Both the position numbers and the translations under genes were made by a program. From Microbacterium luteum (GTDB lineage Bacteria > Actinomycetota > Actinomycetes > Actinomycetales > Microbacteriaceae), in contig NZ_CP063814.1 in the NCBI RefSeq assembly GCF_015277875.1, forward strand, positions 806,001-870,000: a stretch of DNA of 64,000 nucleotides, in the 5' to 3' direction. The notes beneath the pieces are model-generated. The model made no database searches. It saw only the letters and a list, made by a program, of their open reading frames with translations, and was not told the DNA's origin. Below, piece after piece: positions 41,335-48,034 of the stretch (within the stretch, counting starts at the first letter, position 1; the number at the start of each line of letters is the position of its first letter).

Positions 41335-41345
41335 AACATCGAGAG

Positions 41346-41361
41346 GACGAGATGTCTCGTC
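41346..41361. promoter_or_regulatory. Second palindrome in the cydA-marR control region
   Basis: GACGAGATGTCTCGTC: 7-base arms around TG. It lies just upstream of the -10 of the MarR-type gene, a natural position for autorepression. Confidence 0.65.
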
Positions 41362-41376
41362 GTCGAAGGAGTTCGG

Positions 41377-41382
41377 TAAGTT
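41377..41382 (+). promoter_or_regulatory. -10 element of the MarR-type gene, leaderless promoter
   Basis: TAAGTT, six bases, ATG 41389. Confidence 0.6.
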
Positions 41383-41388
41383 CGAGCC

Positions 41389-41892
41389 ATGGCGAAAGCG
41401 GGGCCGGATGACGAGGTCGATCTGCTGATCGACGCGTGGTCGACGCGGCTTCCCGATGTCGACCTCACGCCGCTCGACGTGTTCTCGCGGCTGCGAAGGG
41501 TCGCGCTGCGCCTCGGGCGGCTTCGCTCGGCGGCTTTCCGGGGAGCGGGACTGGCGGCGTGGGAGTTCGACGTGCTCGCGGCGCTGCGCCGTGCCGAGCC
41601 GCCGCATCGCCTGTCGGTGGCGCAGCTGATCGAGGCCTCGATGATCTCGAGCGCCGCGATGTCGCACCGCCTCGACAACCTCGTCGCCCGTGACTTCGTC
41701 GCCCGCAAGGCCAATCCGCTCGACGGACGGGGTGTGCTCGTGCAGCTCACCGATGCCGGGGCCGACCACGTCGATGCGGCGATGACCGCGCTCGCGCAGC
41801 GCGAAGCCGAGGTGCTGGCAGGTGTCTCCGACGCCGATCGCGCCACCCTGACGAGGCTCTTGCGCACCCTGCTGGACGCGCCCGTCGACTGA
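41389..41892 (+). CDS. MarR family transcriptional regulator, divergent from cydAB
   Basis: A 167-residue winged-helix regulator. FRGAGLAAWEFDVLAALRRA, SVAQLIEASMISSAAMSHRLDNLVARDFV (recognition helix) and ANPLDGRGVLVQLTDAG (wing with Asp-Gly-Arg) fit the MarR pattern. It is transcribed away from cydAB across 122 bases holding two perfect palindromes, so control of its own gene and perhaps of cydAB is likely. No redox cysteine is visible, so the signal is unknown. Confidence 0.92.
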   Translation: MAKAGPDDEVDLLIDAWSTRLPDVDLTPLDVFSRLRRVALRLGRLRSAAFRGAGLAAWEFDVLAALRRAEPPHRLSVAQLIEASMISSAAMSHRLDNLVARDFVARKANPLDGRGVLVQLTDAGADHVDAAMTALAQREAEVLAGVSDADRATLTRLLRTLLDAPVD

Positions 41893-41962
41893 CGACTGCC
41901 CACCCGAGACGTCTCGCCCGCCGGGTCGTACGATGGCACCACGCCCATCCAGGGAGGTCGCC

Positions 41963-42466
41963 ATGGTGCAGGTCCGCGTCGCCGGCGTCGCGCTCGACGC
42001 CTCGCGACAGCACGTCATCCTTCTCAAGCCCGTGGACGAGGTCCCGGGCGCCGGCAAAGTGCTTCCCATCTGGATCGGGGAGCAGGAGGCGACGTCGATC
42101 CTCGTCGCCGTCGAGGGTGCGCCGACCCCTCGGCCGCTGGCCCACGACCTCATGAAGACCCTCCTGGAGAGCATGGGTGGTGCGGTCGATCGGGTTGAGG
42201 TGACCCGCATCGAGGAGGGGACCTTCTACGCCGAGGTCACCGTGACCACGGCGCTGGGCGCGCGTGTCGTGGATGCACGCCCCTCCGACGCGGTGGCGCT
42301 CGCCTCGCGCACGGGATCACCGATCTGGGTCGCCGATGCCGTCATGGACGAGGCGGGCGTGACCGACATGCTCGCCGATGCGGAGGAGACCGAGGCGGCG
42401 GAGCAGAAGGTCGACGAGTTCAAGCGGTTCCTGGACGATGTCGATCCCGACGACTTCCGCAGCTGA
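41963..42466 (+). CDS. Bifunctional nuclease (BFN/DUF151) domain protein
   Basis: A 167-residue protein whose first 125 residues are a DUF151/BFN domain: QHVILLKPVDEVPGAGKVLPIWIGEQEATSI, then FYAEVTVTT and RPSDAVALASRTGSPIWV. The plant and archaeal homologues have nuclease activity; bacterial function is unsettled. The last 40 residues are acidic (Glu/Asp). GGGAGG precedes ATG 41963. TACGAT at about 41929 could be its -10 with a short leader. Two bases separate it from the Nudix gene. Confidence 0.88.
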   Translation: MVQVRVAGVALDASRQHVILLKPVDEVPGAGKVLPIWIGEQEATSILVAVEGAPTPRPLAHDLMKTLLESMGGAVDRVEVTRIEEGTFYAEVTVTTALGARVVDARPSDAVALASRTGSPIWVADAVMDEAGVTDMLADAEETEAAEQKVDEFKRFLDDVDPDDFRS

Positions 42467-42467
42467 G

Positions 42468-42857
42468 GTGACCGTCCTCCAGGTCGTCGCGGCGGTGATC
42501 GAGCGTGACGGTCTCGTGCTGGCGTGCCGTCGGCGCGCCGACCGCTCCGCGGGAGGGCTGTGGGAGTTCCCCGGCGGCAAGATCGAGCCGGGCGAGACGG
42601 CCGAGCAGGCGCTGCGACGTGAGATCGCCGAGGAGCTGGGGGTCGAGATCAGAGTGGTCGGCGAGCTGACGGCCGACGTCACCGTCGTGGGCGGGCGCAG
42701 CATCCGACTCGTCTGCCTGCGAGCGACACTGCTCAACGCTGCACCCGAGAGCAGCACCGACCACGACGAGCTGCGCTGGACGGCACCGGCCGACCTGCCG
42801 TCGCTGGAGTGGGCAGATCCCGACCTCCCCGCCGTCCGCCTCCTGTCCCGCCCCTGA
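42468..42857 (+). CDS. MutT-like Nudix hydrolase
   Basis: A 129-residue Nudix enzyme. The Nudix box is complete: GGKIEPGETAEQALRREIAEEL followed by Gly-Val, giving the metal-binding Arg-Glu-x-x-Glu-Glu. The opening VVAAVIERDGLVLACRRR and GGLWEFPGGK are typical of MutT enzymes that remove 8-oxo-dGTP. GTG 42468 begins one base after the stop of the BFN-domain gene, so they form an operon. A strong terminator follows. Confidence 0.9.
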   Translation: MTVLQVVAAVIERDGLVLACRRRADRSAGGLWEFPGGKIEPGETAEQALRREIAEELGVEIRVVGELTADVTVVGGRSIRLVCLRATLLNAAPESSTDHDELRWTAPADLPSLEWADPDLPAVRLLSRP

Positions 42858-42865
42858 CCTCGCCC

Positions 42866-42903
42866 CGGAGCCCCCGGGCTCCCCCGGCCGCCCGGGGGCT
42901 CCG
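42866..42903 (+). terminator. Terminator after the Nudix gene
   Basis: CGGAGCCCCCGGGC (42866-42879) and GCCCGGGGGCTCCG (42890-42903) form a perfect 14-bp stem with a 10-base loop, directly after the stop codon. Confidence 0.85.
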
Positions 42904-42905
42904 TG

Positions 42906-42979
42906 GATGTCGGAGAATCGCGCCGATGTCGGAGGATCGGCCGCGAATCATCCGACATCGGGCCGAATCTCCGACCATC
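42906..42979. repeat. Palindromic repeat family B, copy 1
   Basis: A 74-base element made of short inverted and direct units: GATGTCGGAGAATCGCGCC, GATGTCGGAGGATCGGCC, then the inverse ATCCGACATCGGGCC and ATCTCCGAC. Its reverse complement closely matches the element at 59672-59745. It follows the terminator and fills most of the gap to the convergent monooxygenase gene; 42980-43046 shows nothing else. Confidence 0.85.
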
Positions 42980-43046
42980 GTGAGGGGCTCGGGTGAGGCG
43001 CACGGGCAGGACGCTCGGGCAAGGCCAGGCGCGTGGGCGCGGAGGC

Positions 43047-44087
43047 TCAGACGCGCGTGGCCGCGGGAGCACCCCTCCAGCCGAGCGCCGGAGCGACGTG
43101 CGTGGCGAAGTTCTGCACGAGCCGCAGGTTGAAGTCGACGCCGAGCTGGCTCGGGATCGTGAGCATCAGCGTGTCGGCCGACTGCACCGCGGCATCCTCA
43201 CGCAGCTGCTCGACGAGGGCATCGGGTTCACCGGCGTAGGTCTTGCCGAACGTGGAGCGCATCCCGTCGATCACGCCGATCTGGTCGCCGCCCTGTGCGC
43301 CGCCGAAGTACATGGCGTCTTCGGCGGTCAGGATCGGGAAGACGGACCGGCTCACCGACACGCGCGGGGTTCCGGGATGGCCGGCTTCGCGCCATGCCGC
43401 GCGGAAGGCGTCGATCTGCGCAGCCTGGAGGAGATCGAACGGCGTGCCATCGGCCTCGGTGAGAAGCGTCGACGACATGAGGTTCACGCCGGTGCGGCCC
43501 GCCCACTCCGCCGATTCGCGATTGCCCGCGCCCCACCAGACGCGCGAGCGCAGTCCTTCCGACAGCGGTTCGATGTGCGCCCTCCCGGCCACACCGCCGA
43601 ACGGCGATGCAGGGTCGCCGTCGGCGAGACCCTCACCGTCGATGGCGCGCAGGAACGTCGCGAAGTGCTCGCGGGCGATGTCGGCGCCGCGAGGGTCGCG
43701 TGATCCGGTGTAGCCGAAGGCCTCGTAGCCCCGCACCACGGTCTCGGGTGAGCCACGGCTCACGCCCAGCGCGAGGCGGCCGTCGCTGATGAGATCCACC
43801 GCTGCGGCCTCTTCGGCGAGGTAGAGCGGGTTCTCGTAGCGCATGTCGATGACGCCGGTGCCGATCTCGATGCGGCGCGTGCGCGCGGCGATCGCCGCCA
43901 GGAGCGGCATCGGCGAGGACTGCTGGCGGGCGAAGTGGTGCACGCGGAAGAAGACGCCGTCCGCGCCGATCTCATCCATGCCCTGGGCGAGATCGATGGC
44001 CTGGTGCATCGAGTCGCGCGCCGTGAGCTGCCGGCCGCCGCCGAGGGGGCCGTAGTGACCGAAGGAGAGCGTTCCGAAGCGTTCCAT
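43047..44087 (-). CDS. Luciferase-like (LLM class) flavin-dependent monooxygenase
   Basis: A 346-residue TIM-barrel protein of the bacterial luciferase superfamily. Typical segments are ADGVFFRVHHFARQQSSPMPLLAAIAARTRRIEIGTGVIDMRYENP and DLISDGRLALGVSRGSP, which bind FMN or F420. The substrate cannot be told. Start ATG 44087 (MERFGTLSFG) fits the family; the frame extends upstream without a better codon. It is divergent from the malate-dehydrogenase-like gene. Confidence 0.9.
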   Translation of the reverse strand: MERFGTLSFGHYGPLGGGRQLTARDSMHQAIDLAQGMDEIGADGVFFRVHHFARQQSSPMPLLAAIAARTRRIEIGTGVIDMRYENPLYLAEEAAAVDLISDGRLALGVSRGSPETVVRGYEAFGYTGSRDPRGADIAREHFATFLRAIDGEGLADGDPASPFGGVAGRAHIEPLSEGLRSRVWWGAGNRESAEWAGRTGVNLMSSTLLTEADGTPFDLLQAAQIDAFRAAWREAGHPGTPRVSVSRSVFPILTAEDAMYFGGAQGGDQIGVIDGMRSTFGKTYAGEPDALVEQLREDAAVQSADTLMLTIPSQLGVDFNLRLVQNFATHVAPALGWRGAPAATRV

Positions 44088-44164
44088 ACCGGCTGCAACG
44101 CCGACCGCCGCGCATTCATTCCGATGGATGCAGTTGCGCGACCGTGCCGGAAACATCGACCCGC

Positions 44165-44170
44165 TAGCAT
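44165..44170 (+). promoter_or_regulatory. -10 element of the malate-dehydrogenase-like gene, leaderless promoter
   Basis: TAGCAT, six bases, GTG 44177. Confidence 0.6.
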
Positions 44171-44176
44171 CCGAGC

Positions 44177-45268
44177 GTGGATGTGGCGGTGCTGGGTGCG
44201 ACGGGTGACGTCGGGCGCGCGGTGTGCGCGGGACTCATCGAGCGGCGGGTGATCCGCCCGACGTCGCGACTGCAGCTGGTGGGAAGGTCCGGCGGGGCGT
44301 CCGGACGTGCCGCGCACGGCCTGCGCGCCGACCTCATCGACGCCTATGACGAGCACGCCCCTTTCATCGACGTCGCCAGCGAACCCGACGACGTGGTCGC
44401 CGACGTCGTCGTGGTCGCCGCCGGACGCACCGTGCCGACGGCTCCGGACCAGGTCATCGATCGCGATGCGCTCGCCCAGGCCAACCTGGAGATCTTCGAG
44501 ACGTATGCGCAGGCGCTCGCCGCGCACGGAAGCGGTCACGAAGTCGTCATCGTCGTCTCCAATCCCGTGGAGCTGGGCGTCGACGTCTTCGCGCGCGCCC
44601 TCGGGCGGCATCGGGTCATCGGCATGGGCGCGTGGCTGGACACGCTGCGGTTCCGACGCGAGATCGCCGCGGCGCTCGGCATCCGGCGTCAGCGTGTCGG
44701 CGGGTTCGTGGCCGGCCAGCACGGGGACGGAGCCGTGCCGCTGTGGTCGACGGTGCGGCTGCGCGGACTGGATGCCGACGAGCGACGCGGCGTCGTCGCC
44801 CGGCTCCGCGGCGACCGGGATCTCGACACCTTCGTCGACGAGGTCGCCCATGCCAAGCAGGATCTCGCCCGCCTCGGCCGCGGCGCTGCCGCCGAGGCGT
44901 TCGCCCTCGTCGAGGAGTGGCCGCCGGATGTGGAGGCCGTCGTGCGTCCGTACCTCACGCACACGAGCGGCGCGAAGACCGCGAACGGCACGGCGGGTGC
45001 CGCGATCGAGATGGTCGACACGCTCCTCGACGGACGGGAGATCGTCGTCGCGGGTCAGGTCGCCGTCGCCGGCGAGGTCTCCTTCGGCGGTGAGTCCGTA
45101 CACGGGGTGCTGGGGCTGCCGGTGGTCGTCGGTCCCGACGGATGGTCGCGCATCCTCCTCGACGACCTCGCGGTCGATGAGGAGCGACGGCTGGCGGCGG
45201 TGTCCCGGCAGATCTCCTCCGCCCTGGCGGCGTGGACGAGTGCAGGGGTGGGCGATGGCGGTCGATGA
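44177..45268 (+). CDS. Divergent lactate/malate dehydrogenase-like protein
   Basis: A 363-residue protein of the LDH/MDH superfamily. The NAD loop is AVLGATGDVGRAVCAGL; VVVVAAGRT, VVIVVSNPVELGVD, GMGAWLDTLRFRREIA and GQHGDGAVPLW (catalytic His of the His-Asp pair) keep the family order. The mobile substrate loop differs from true malate dehydrogenases: the usual Pro-Arg-Lys-Pro-Gly motif after the second strand reads GRTVPTAPDQV, so the substrate may not be malate. The last 14 bases overlap an ACT-domain gene, which hints at allosteric control. Confidence 0.8.
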   Translation: MDVAVLGATGDVGRAVCAGLIERRVIRPTSRLQLVGRSGGASGRAAHGLRADLIDAYDEHAPFIDVASEPDDVVADVVVVAAGRTVPTAPDQVIDRDALAQANLEIFETYAQALAAHGSGHEVVIVVSNPVELGVDVFARALGRHRVIGMGAWLDTLRFRREIAAALGIRRQRVGGFVAGQHGDGAVPLWSTVRLRGLDADERRGVVARLRGDRDLDTFVDEVAHAKQDLARLGRGAAAEAFALVEEWPPDVEAVVRPYLTHTSGAKTANGTAGAAIEMVDTLLDGREIVVAGQVAVAGEVSFGGESVHGVLGLPVVVGPDGWSRILLDDLAVDEERRLAAVSRQISSALAAWTSAGVGDGGR

Positions 45269-45695
45269 GCGCTGGGTGGTGTTCGTGCGTGTCGCGGATC
45301 GCAGCGGAACGCTCACCGCGCTGTCGGAGTGCTTCTCCACGAGGGGCGTGAGTTTCGAGGCGTTCAGCACCCTCGATGTGCATGGCGGAGAGGGGCACAT
45401 GGCGATCACGTTCCGGGCCAGCCGGCGCCTCGCGGAGGTGCTGGTGCGCACACTCGGCCGCTTCACAGCCGTGCGCGGCGTGCGTCTGGAGAAGGCGAGC
45501 GATCCCCGCGTGCGTGCGACCGCCGCCGTCGAAGGAGTCGAGGTCGCGGCAGCCGACGGCGTGGTCACCCTGTCCGTGTGGAGCGGGGCGACCCTCCTGG
45601 CGGGCTCGCTGGATGCTGTCGAGCGCGCCGTCGACATCGCGCGCGCCGCGGGGGCGACCGCCGTGTCGCTCACCGTGCTGCCTCCGCTCGGATGA
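45255..45695 (+). CDS. ACT-domain-like small protein paired with the dehydrogenase
   Basis: A 146-residue protein. The first 75 residues look like an ACT domain (VVFVRVADRSGTLTALSECFSTRGVSFEAFST), a fold that binds amino acids or other small ligands. The second half is Ala/Val-rich and resembles a degenerate second ACT unit (VVTLSVWSGATLLAGSLDAVERAV). It starts 14 bases inside the preceding gene. A regulatory subunit of the dehydrogenase-like protein is a reasonable inference; no direct homologue is known to me. Confidence 0.65.
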   Translation: MAVDERWVVFVRVADRSGTLTALSECFSTRGVSFEAFSTLDVHGGEGHMAITFRASRRLAEVLVRTLGRFTAVRGVRLEKASDPRVRATAAVEGVEVAAADGVVTLSVWSGATLLAGSLDAVERAVDIARAAGATAVSLTVLPPLG

Positions 45696-45787
45696 TGCCG
45701 CCGTAGCACACGCGGACGGCGATGTCTCCCGGCGGGGTCGGTTCATCTCGCGTGGGTAGGCTCGCCGCACCGACGGAAGGAACATCC

Positions 45788-46435
45788 ATGACCACGCGCA
45801 TCCTGCTCATCGGCGGCCACGGCAAGGTCGCCCTCCTGGCCGAACCCCTCCTCGTGGAAGCCGGCCATCACGTGACCGCCGTCATCCGCAACCCCGACCA
45901 CGAAGCCGACGTGCAGGCGACCGGTGCCACACCGCTCGTCGCCGACGTGCAGTCGTTCGACGACGAGCAGATGCGCAACCTCGTCAGCGGCAACGACGTG
46001 GTCGTCTGGTCGGCCGGCGCGGGCGGGGGAGACCCCGAGCGCACGTACGCGGTGGACCGCGACGCTGCGATCCGGTCGATGGATGCGGCGGTCGCCGCCG
46101 GCGCGCGTCGCTATGTGATGGTGTCGTACTTCGGTGCCGGTCCTGACCACAGGGTGCCCGAGGACAATCCCTTCTTCGCGTACGCCGAGGCCAAGGCCGC
46201 CGCCGACGAGCACCTCCGTGCCGCCGACCTCGACGCGACGATCCTCGCGCCGAGCTCGCTGACCGAGGACGACGGCACCGGCATGATCGACACCGAAGCC
46301 GCGGAGGCCGGATCGGTGGCGCGCGCCGATGTCGCCGGTGTGATCGCCGCGGTGATCGCGGACGACTCCACGATCGGCCGCACGATCCGCTTCAACAACG
46401 GCGACACCCCGATCGCCGAGGCCGTCCGCGCCTGA
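45788..46435 (+). CDS. NAD(P)H-binding SDR protein (NmrA/UCP033563-like)
   Basis: A 215-residue atypical short-chain dehydrogenase. ILLIGGHGKVALLAEPLLVEAGHHV carries the dinucleotide loop, VVWSAGAGGGDPERTYAVDRDAAI and RYVMVSYFGAGPDH follow, and YAEAKAAADEHLR is the Tyr-x3-Lys region. Such proteins act as small reductases or redox sensors; the substrate is unknown. GGAAGGAAC precedes the ATG, and TAGGCT near 45757 is a possible -10 giving a short leader. Confidence 0.88.
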   Translation: MTTRILLIGGHGKVALLAEPLLVEAGHHVTAVIRNPDHEADVQATGATPLVADVQSFDDEQMRNLVSGNDVVVWSAGAGGGDPERTYAVDRDAAIRSMDAAVAAGARRYVMVSYFGAGPDHRVPEDNPFFAYAEAKAAADEHLRAADLDATILAPSSLTEDDGTGMIDTEAAEAGSVARADVAGVIAAVIADDSTIGRTIRFNNGDTPIAEAVRA

Positions 46436-46500
46436 CGCGCGTCCGCGTCGGCCTCCCTGCGGAGGAGATCCCGCTCCGAGAGGATGATTCCTCGGGCGGA

Positions 46501-47783
46501 TTCAGCCGGTCAGTGCAACACCGTTGCTTGTTGGGTTCGAGAGTAGCTTCTGGAGGGCTTCGGCGGGTGTGGCCCAGTTCAGGGTCTTTCGGGGTCTGGC
46601 GTTGAGTTGCGCGGCGACGTAGTCGAGGTAGTCGGCGGTGTAGCCAGCGAGGTCGGTGCCCTTGGGGAAGTACTGTCTGAGGAGGCCGTTGGTGTTCTCG
46701 TTGCTGCCGCGTTGCCAGGGTGAGTGGGGGTCGCAGAAGAACACCCCGTCGCGCAAGTCCAGGCTGGCTGTTACGCGTTCATGGGCGGCCATTTCGCTTC
46801 CTTGGTCCCAGGTGATCGAGCGGCGCAGATGCTCGGGGAGCAGTGTCATCTGGGTGATCATCTGGTCGGCGACTGTCTCAGCGTCACGACGGTGGGGCAG
46901 GTGCAGCAGGATTACGAACCGGGTGGCGCGTTCGACCAGGGTGCCGATCTGGGATAGACCGTCCTTCCCGATGATCAGGTCGCCTTCCCAGTGGCCGGGA
47001 ACGGCACGGTCATCGACTTCTGCTGGCCGGTCGCTGATCATCACCATCCCGGGGATCTTTTTCCCCGAAGCTGCAGCAGCCTGCCGTTGCGTGCGGGCGC
47101 GGGGCTTGCGGGTCGTGCGTCCGGAACGCAGGTGGCGGGTCAGTTCGTTGCGGAGCTCGCCCCGGCCCTGCACGAACAGAGACCGGTAGATCGCCTCATG
47201 CGAAATGCGCATGCCTTCATCATCGGGGAAGTCCACCCTCAGCCGGTGACTGACCTGCTCCGGTGAACACCCCAGCCTCAGGCGCCGCTCCACCTCGACC
47301 CGCAACCGGTCATCCAGCGCGAGTTTGGAGGGCTTCGGGCGCACCATCCGCTTGTCCGCTCGGAACTGCGCGGTCGACGGTGAATACGACGGCGCCCGCA
47401 ACGCGGGACGTGTGGTCCAGCGAGGTCGATAGCGGGGCGTCTTGCCCCGGTTCCGGTTCAGCTCCCGCATCACCGTCGATGGGGCACGGCCGATCACGCG
47501 AGCGATCTCCCGTATCGACTCCCCACGCGCTACCCCTACCGCAATCCGCTCACGATCAAGGATCGAGAGGAATCGACCCGATGGTTCAGAAAGAGACAGC
47601 GGCGCCATCCCGCCAGCATCCCGGAACCACCTCTCCGCACCCTGCCGCGACGCACCCGCAGCAACCGCCGCATCCTTCGTCGACAACCCCGCCGCGATCC
47701 CACACCAGAACCGCCGCCTCACCACCCGCAACACCACCACCCGACAACCCCTCTCACTCGAGGTGTTGCACTGACCCCCTGAA
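46501..47783. mobile_element. IS30-family insertion sequence
   Basis: One transposase gene lies between 22-base imperfect terminal inverted repeats at 46501-46522 and 47762-47783; both share TTCAG, two variable bases, then GGTCAGTGCAACACC. The similarity continues beyond these ends at the same distance: GAGGAGATCCC at 46462-46472 and its complement at 47812-47822, 28 bases outside each repeat, so the true ends might be further out. No flanking target duplication is obvious. It is inserted between the SDR gene and tRNA-Ser without breaking a recognisable gene. Confidence 0.88.
46502..47740 (-). CDS. IS30 family transposase
   Basis: A 412-residue DDE transposase that appears intact. The N-terminal HTH is REIARVIGRAPSTVMREL, typical of IS30; the catalytic core shows Asp in GHWEGDLIIGKDGLS, Asp in ITWDQGSEMAAH, and Glu in GSNENTNGLLRQYFPKGTD, the DD(33)E pattern. 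The start is placed at GTG 47740 with GAGAGGGG seven bases upstream, inside the right repeat; other GTGs follow closely. The last codons read through the left inverted repeat. Confidence 0.93.
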   Translation of the reverse strand: MVVLRVVRRRFWCGIAAGLSTKDAAVAAGASRQGAERWFRDAGGMAPLSLSEPSGRFLSILDRERIAVGVARGESIREIARVIGRAPSTVMRELNRNRGKTPRYRPRWTTRPALRAPSYSPSTAQFRADKRMVRPKPSKLALDDRLRVEVERRLRLGCSPEQVSHRLRVDFPDDEGMRISHEAIYRSLFVQGRGELRNELTRHLRSGRTTRKPRARTQRQAAAASGKKIPGMVMISDRPAEVDDRAVPGHWEGDLIIGKDGLSQIGTLVERATRFVILLHLPHRRDAETVADQMITQMTLLPEHLRRSITWDQGSEMAAHERVTASLDLRDGVFFCDPHSPWQRGSNENTNGLLRQYFPKGTDLAGYTADYLDYVAAQLNARPRKTLNWATPAEALQKLLSNPTSNGVALTG

Positions 47784-47863
47784 CTCACCTCGCGGAGCGT
47801 CCTCGCAAAGAGGGATCTCCTCTCGAAGCGGGGCCGGGGGGACGGGCCCGGCTCGAAACGAAG

Positions 47864-47893
47864 AAGCGCTGCACCCCTCGGGGAGCAGCGCTT
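47864..47893 (-). terminator. Terminator of tRNA-Ser
   Basis: AAGCGCTGC (47864-47872) and GCAGCGCTT (47885-47893) pair, with CCCC/GGGG continuing the stem inside, and on the minus strand CTTCGTTTCG follows. It lies just 3' of tRNA-Ser. Confidence 0.8.
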
Positions 47894-47900
47894 CGTTCGG

Positions 47901-47985
47901 CGGAGGATAGGGGATTCGAACCCCTGAGGGCTTGCACCCAACACGCTTTCCAAGCGTGCGCCATAGGCCACTAGGCGAATCCTCC
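47901..47985 (-). tRNA. tRNA-Ser (anticodon GGA)
   Basis: An 85-base class II tRNA. On the minus strand GGAGGAT (5') pairs with ATCCTCC, the anticodon stem CACGC/GCGTG encloses TTGGAAA with anticodon GGA (47949-47951), a long variable arm TTGGGTGCAAGCCCTC follows, and the T loop is GGTTCGAATCC. The discriminator is G. It lies between the insertion sequence and the transglutaminase gene. Confidence 0.97.
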
Positions 47986-48034
47986 CGGGCCCCGAAGGGC
48001 CGCGGACCATCCTAACGCACGCGCGGCGCGGGTC

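Noticed and set aside
46436..46500. Target-site direct repeats of the insertion sequence
   Set aside because: Flanking bases next to either proposed end do not match each other, so no duplication can be claimed.
46502..48010. Transposase frame starting at 48010
   Set aside because: The upstream part of the frame runs through tRNA-Ser and its terminator; GTG 47740 with a ribosome site inside the right repeat is the sensible start.
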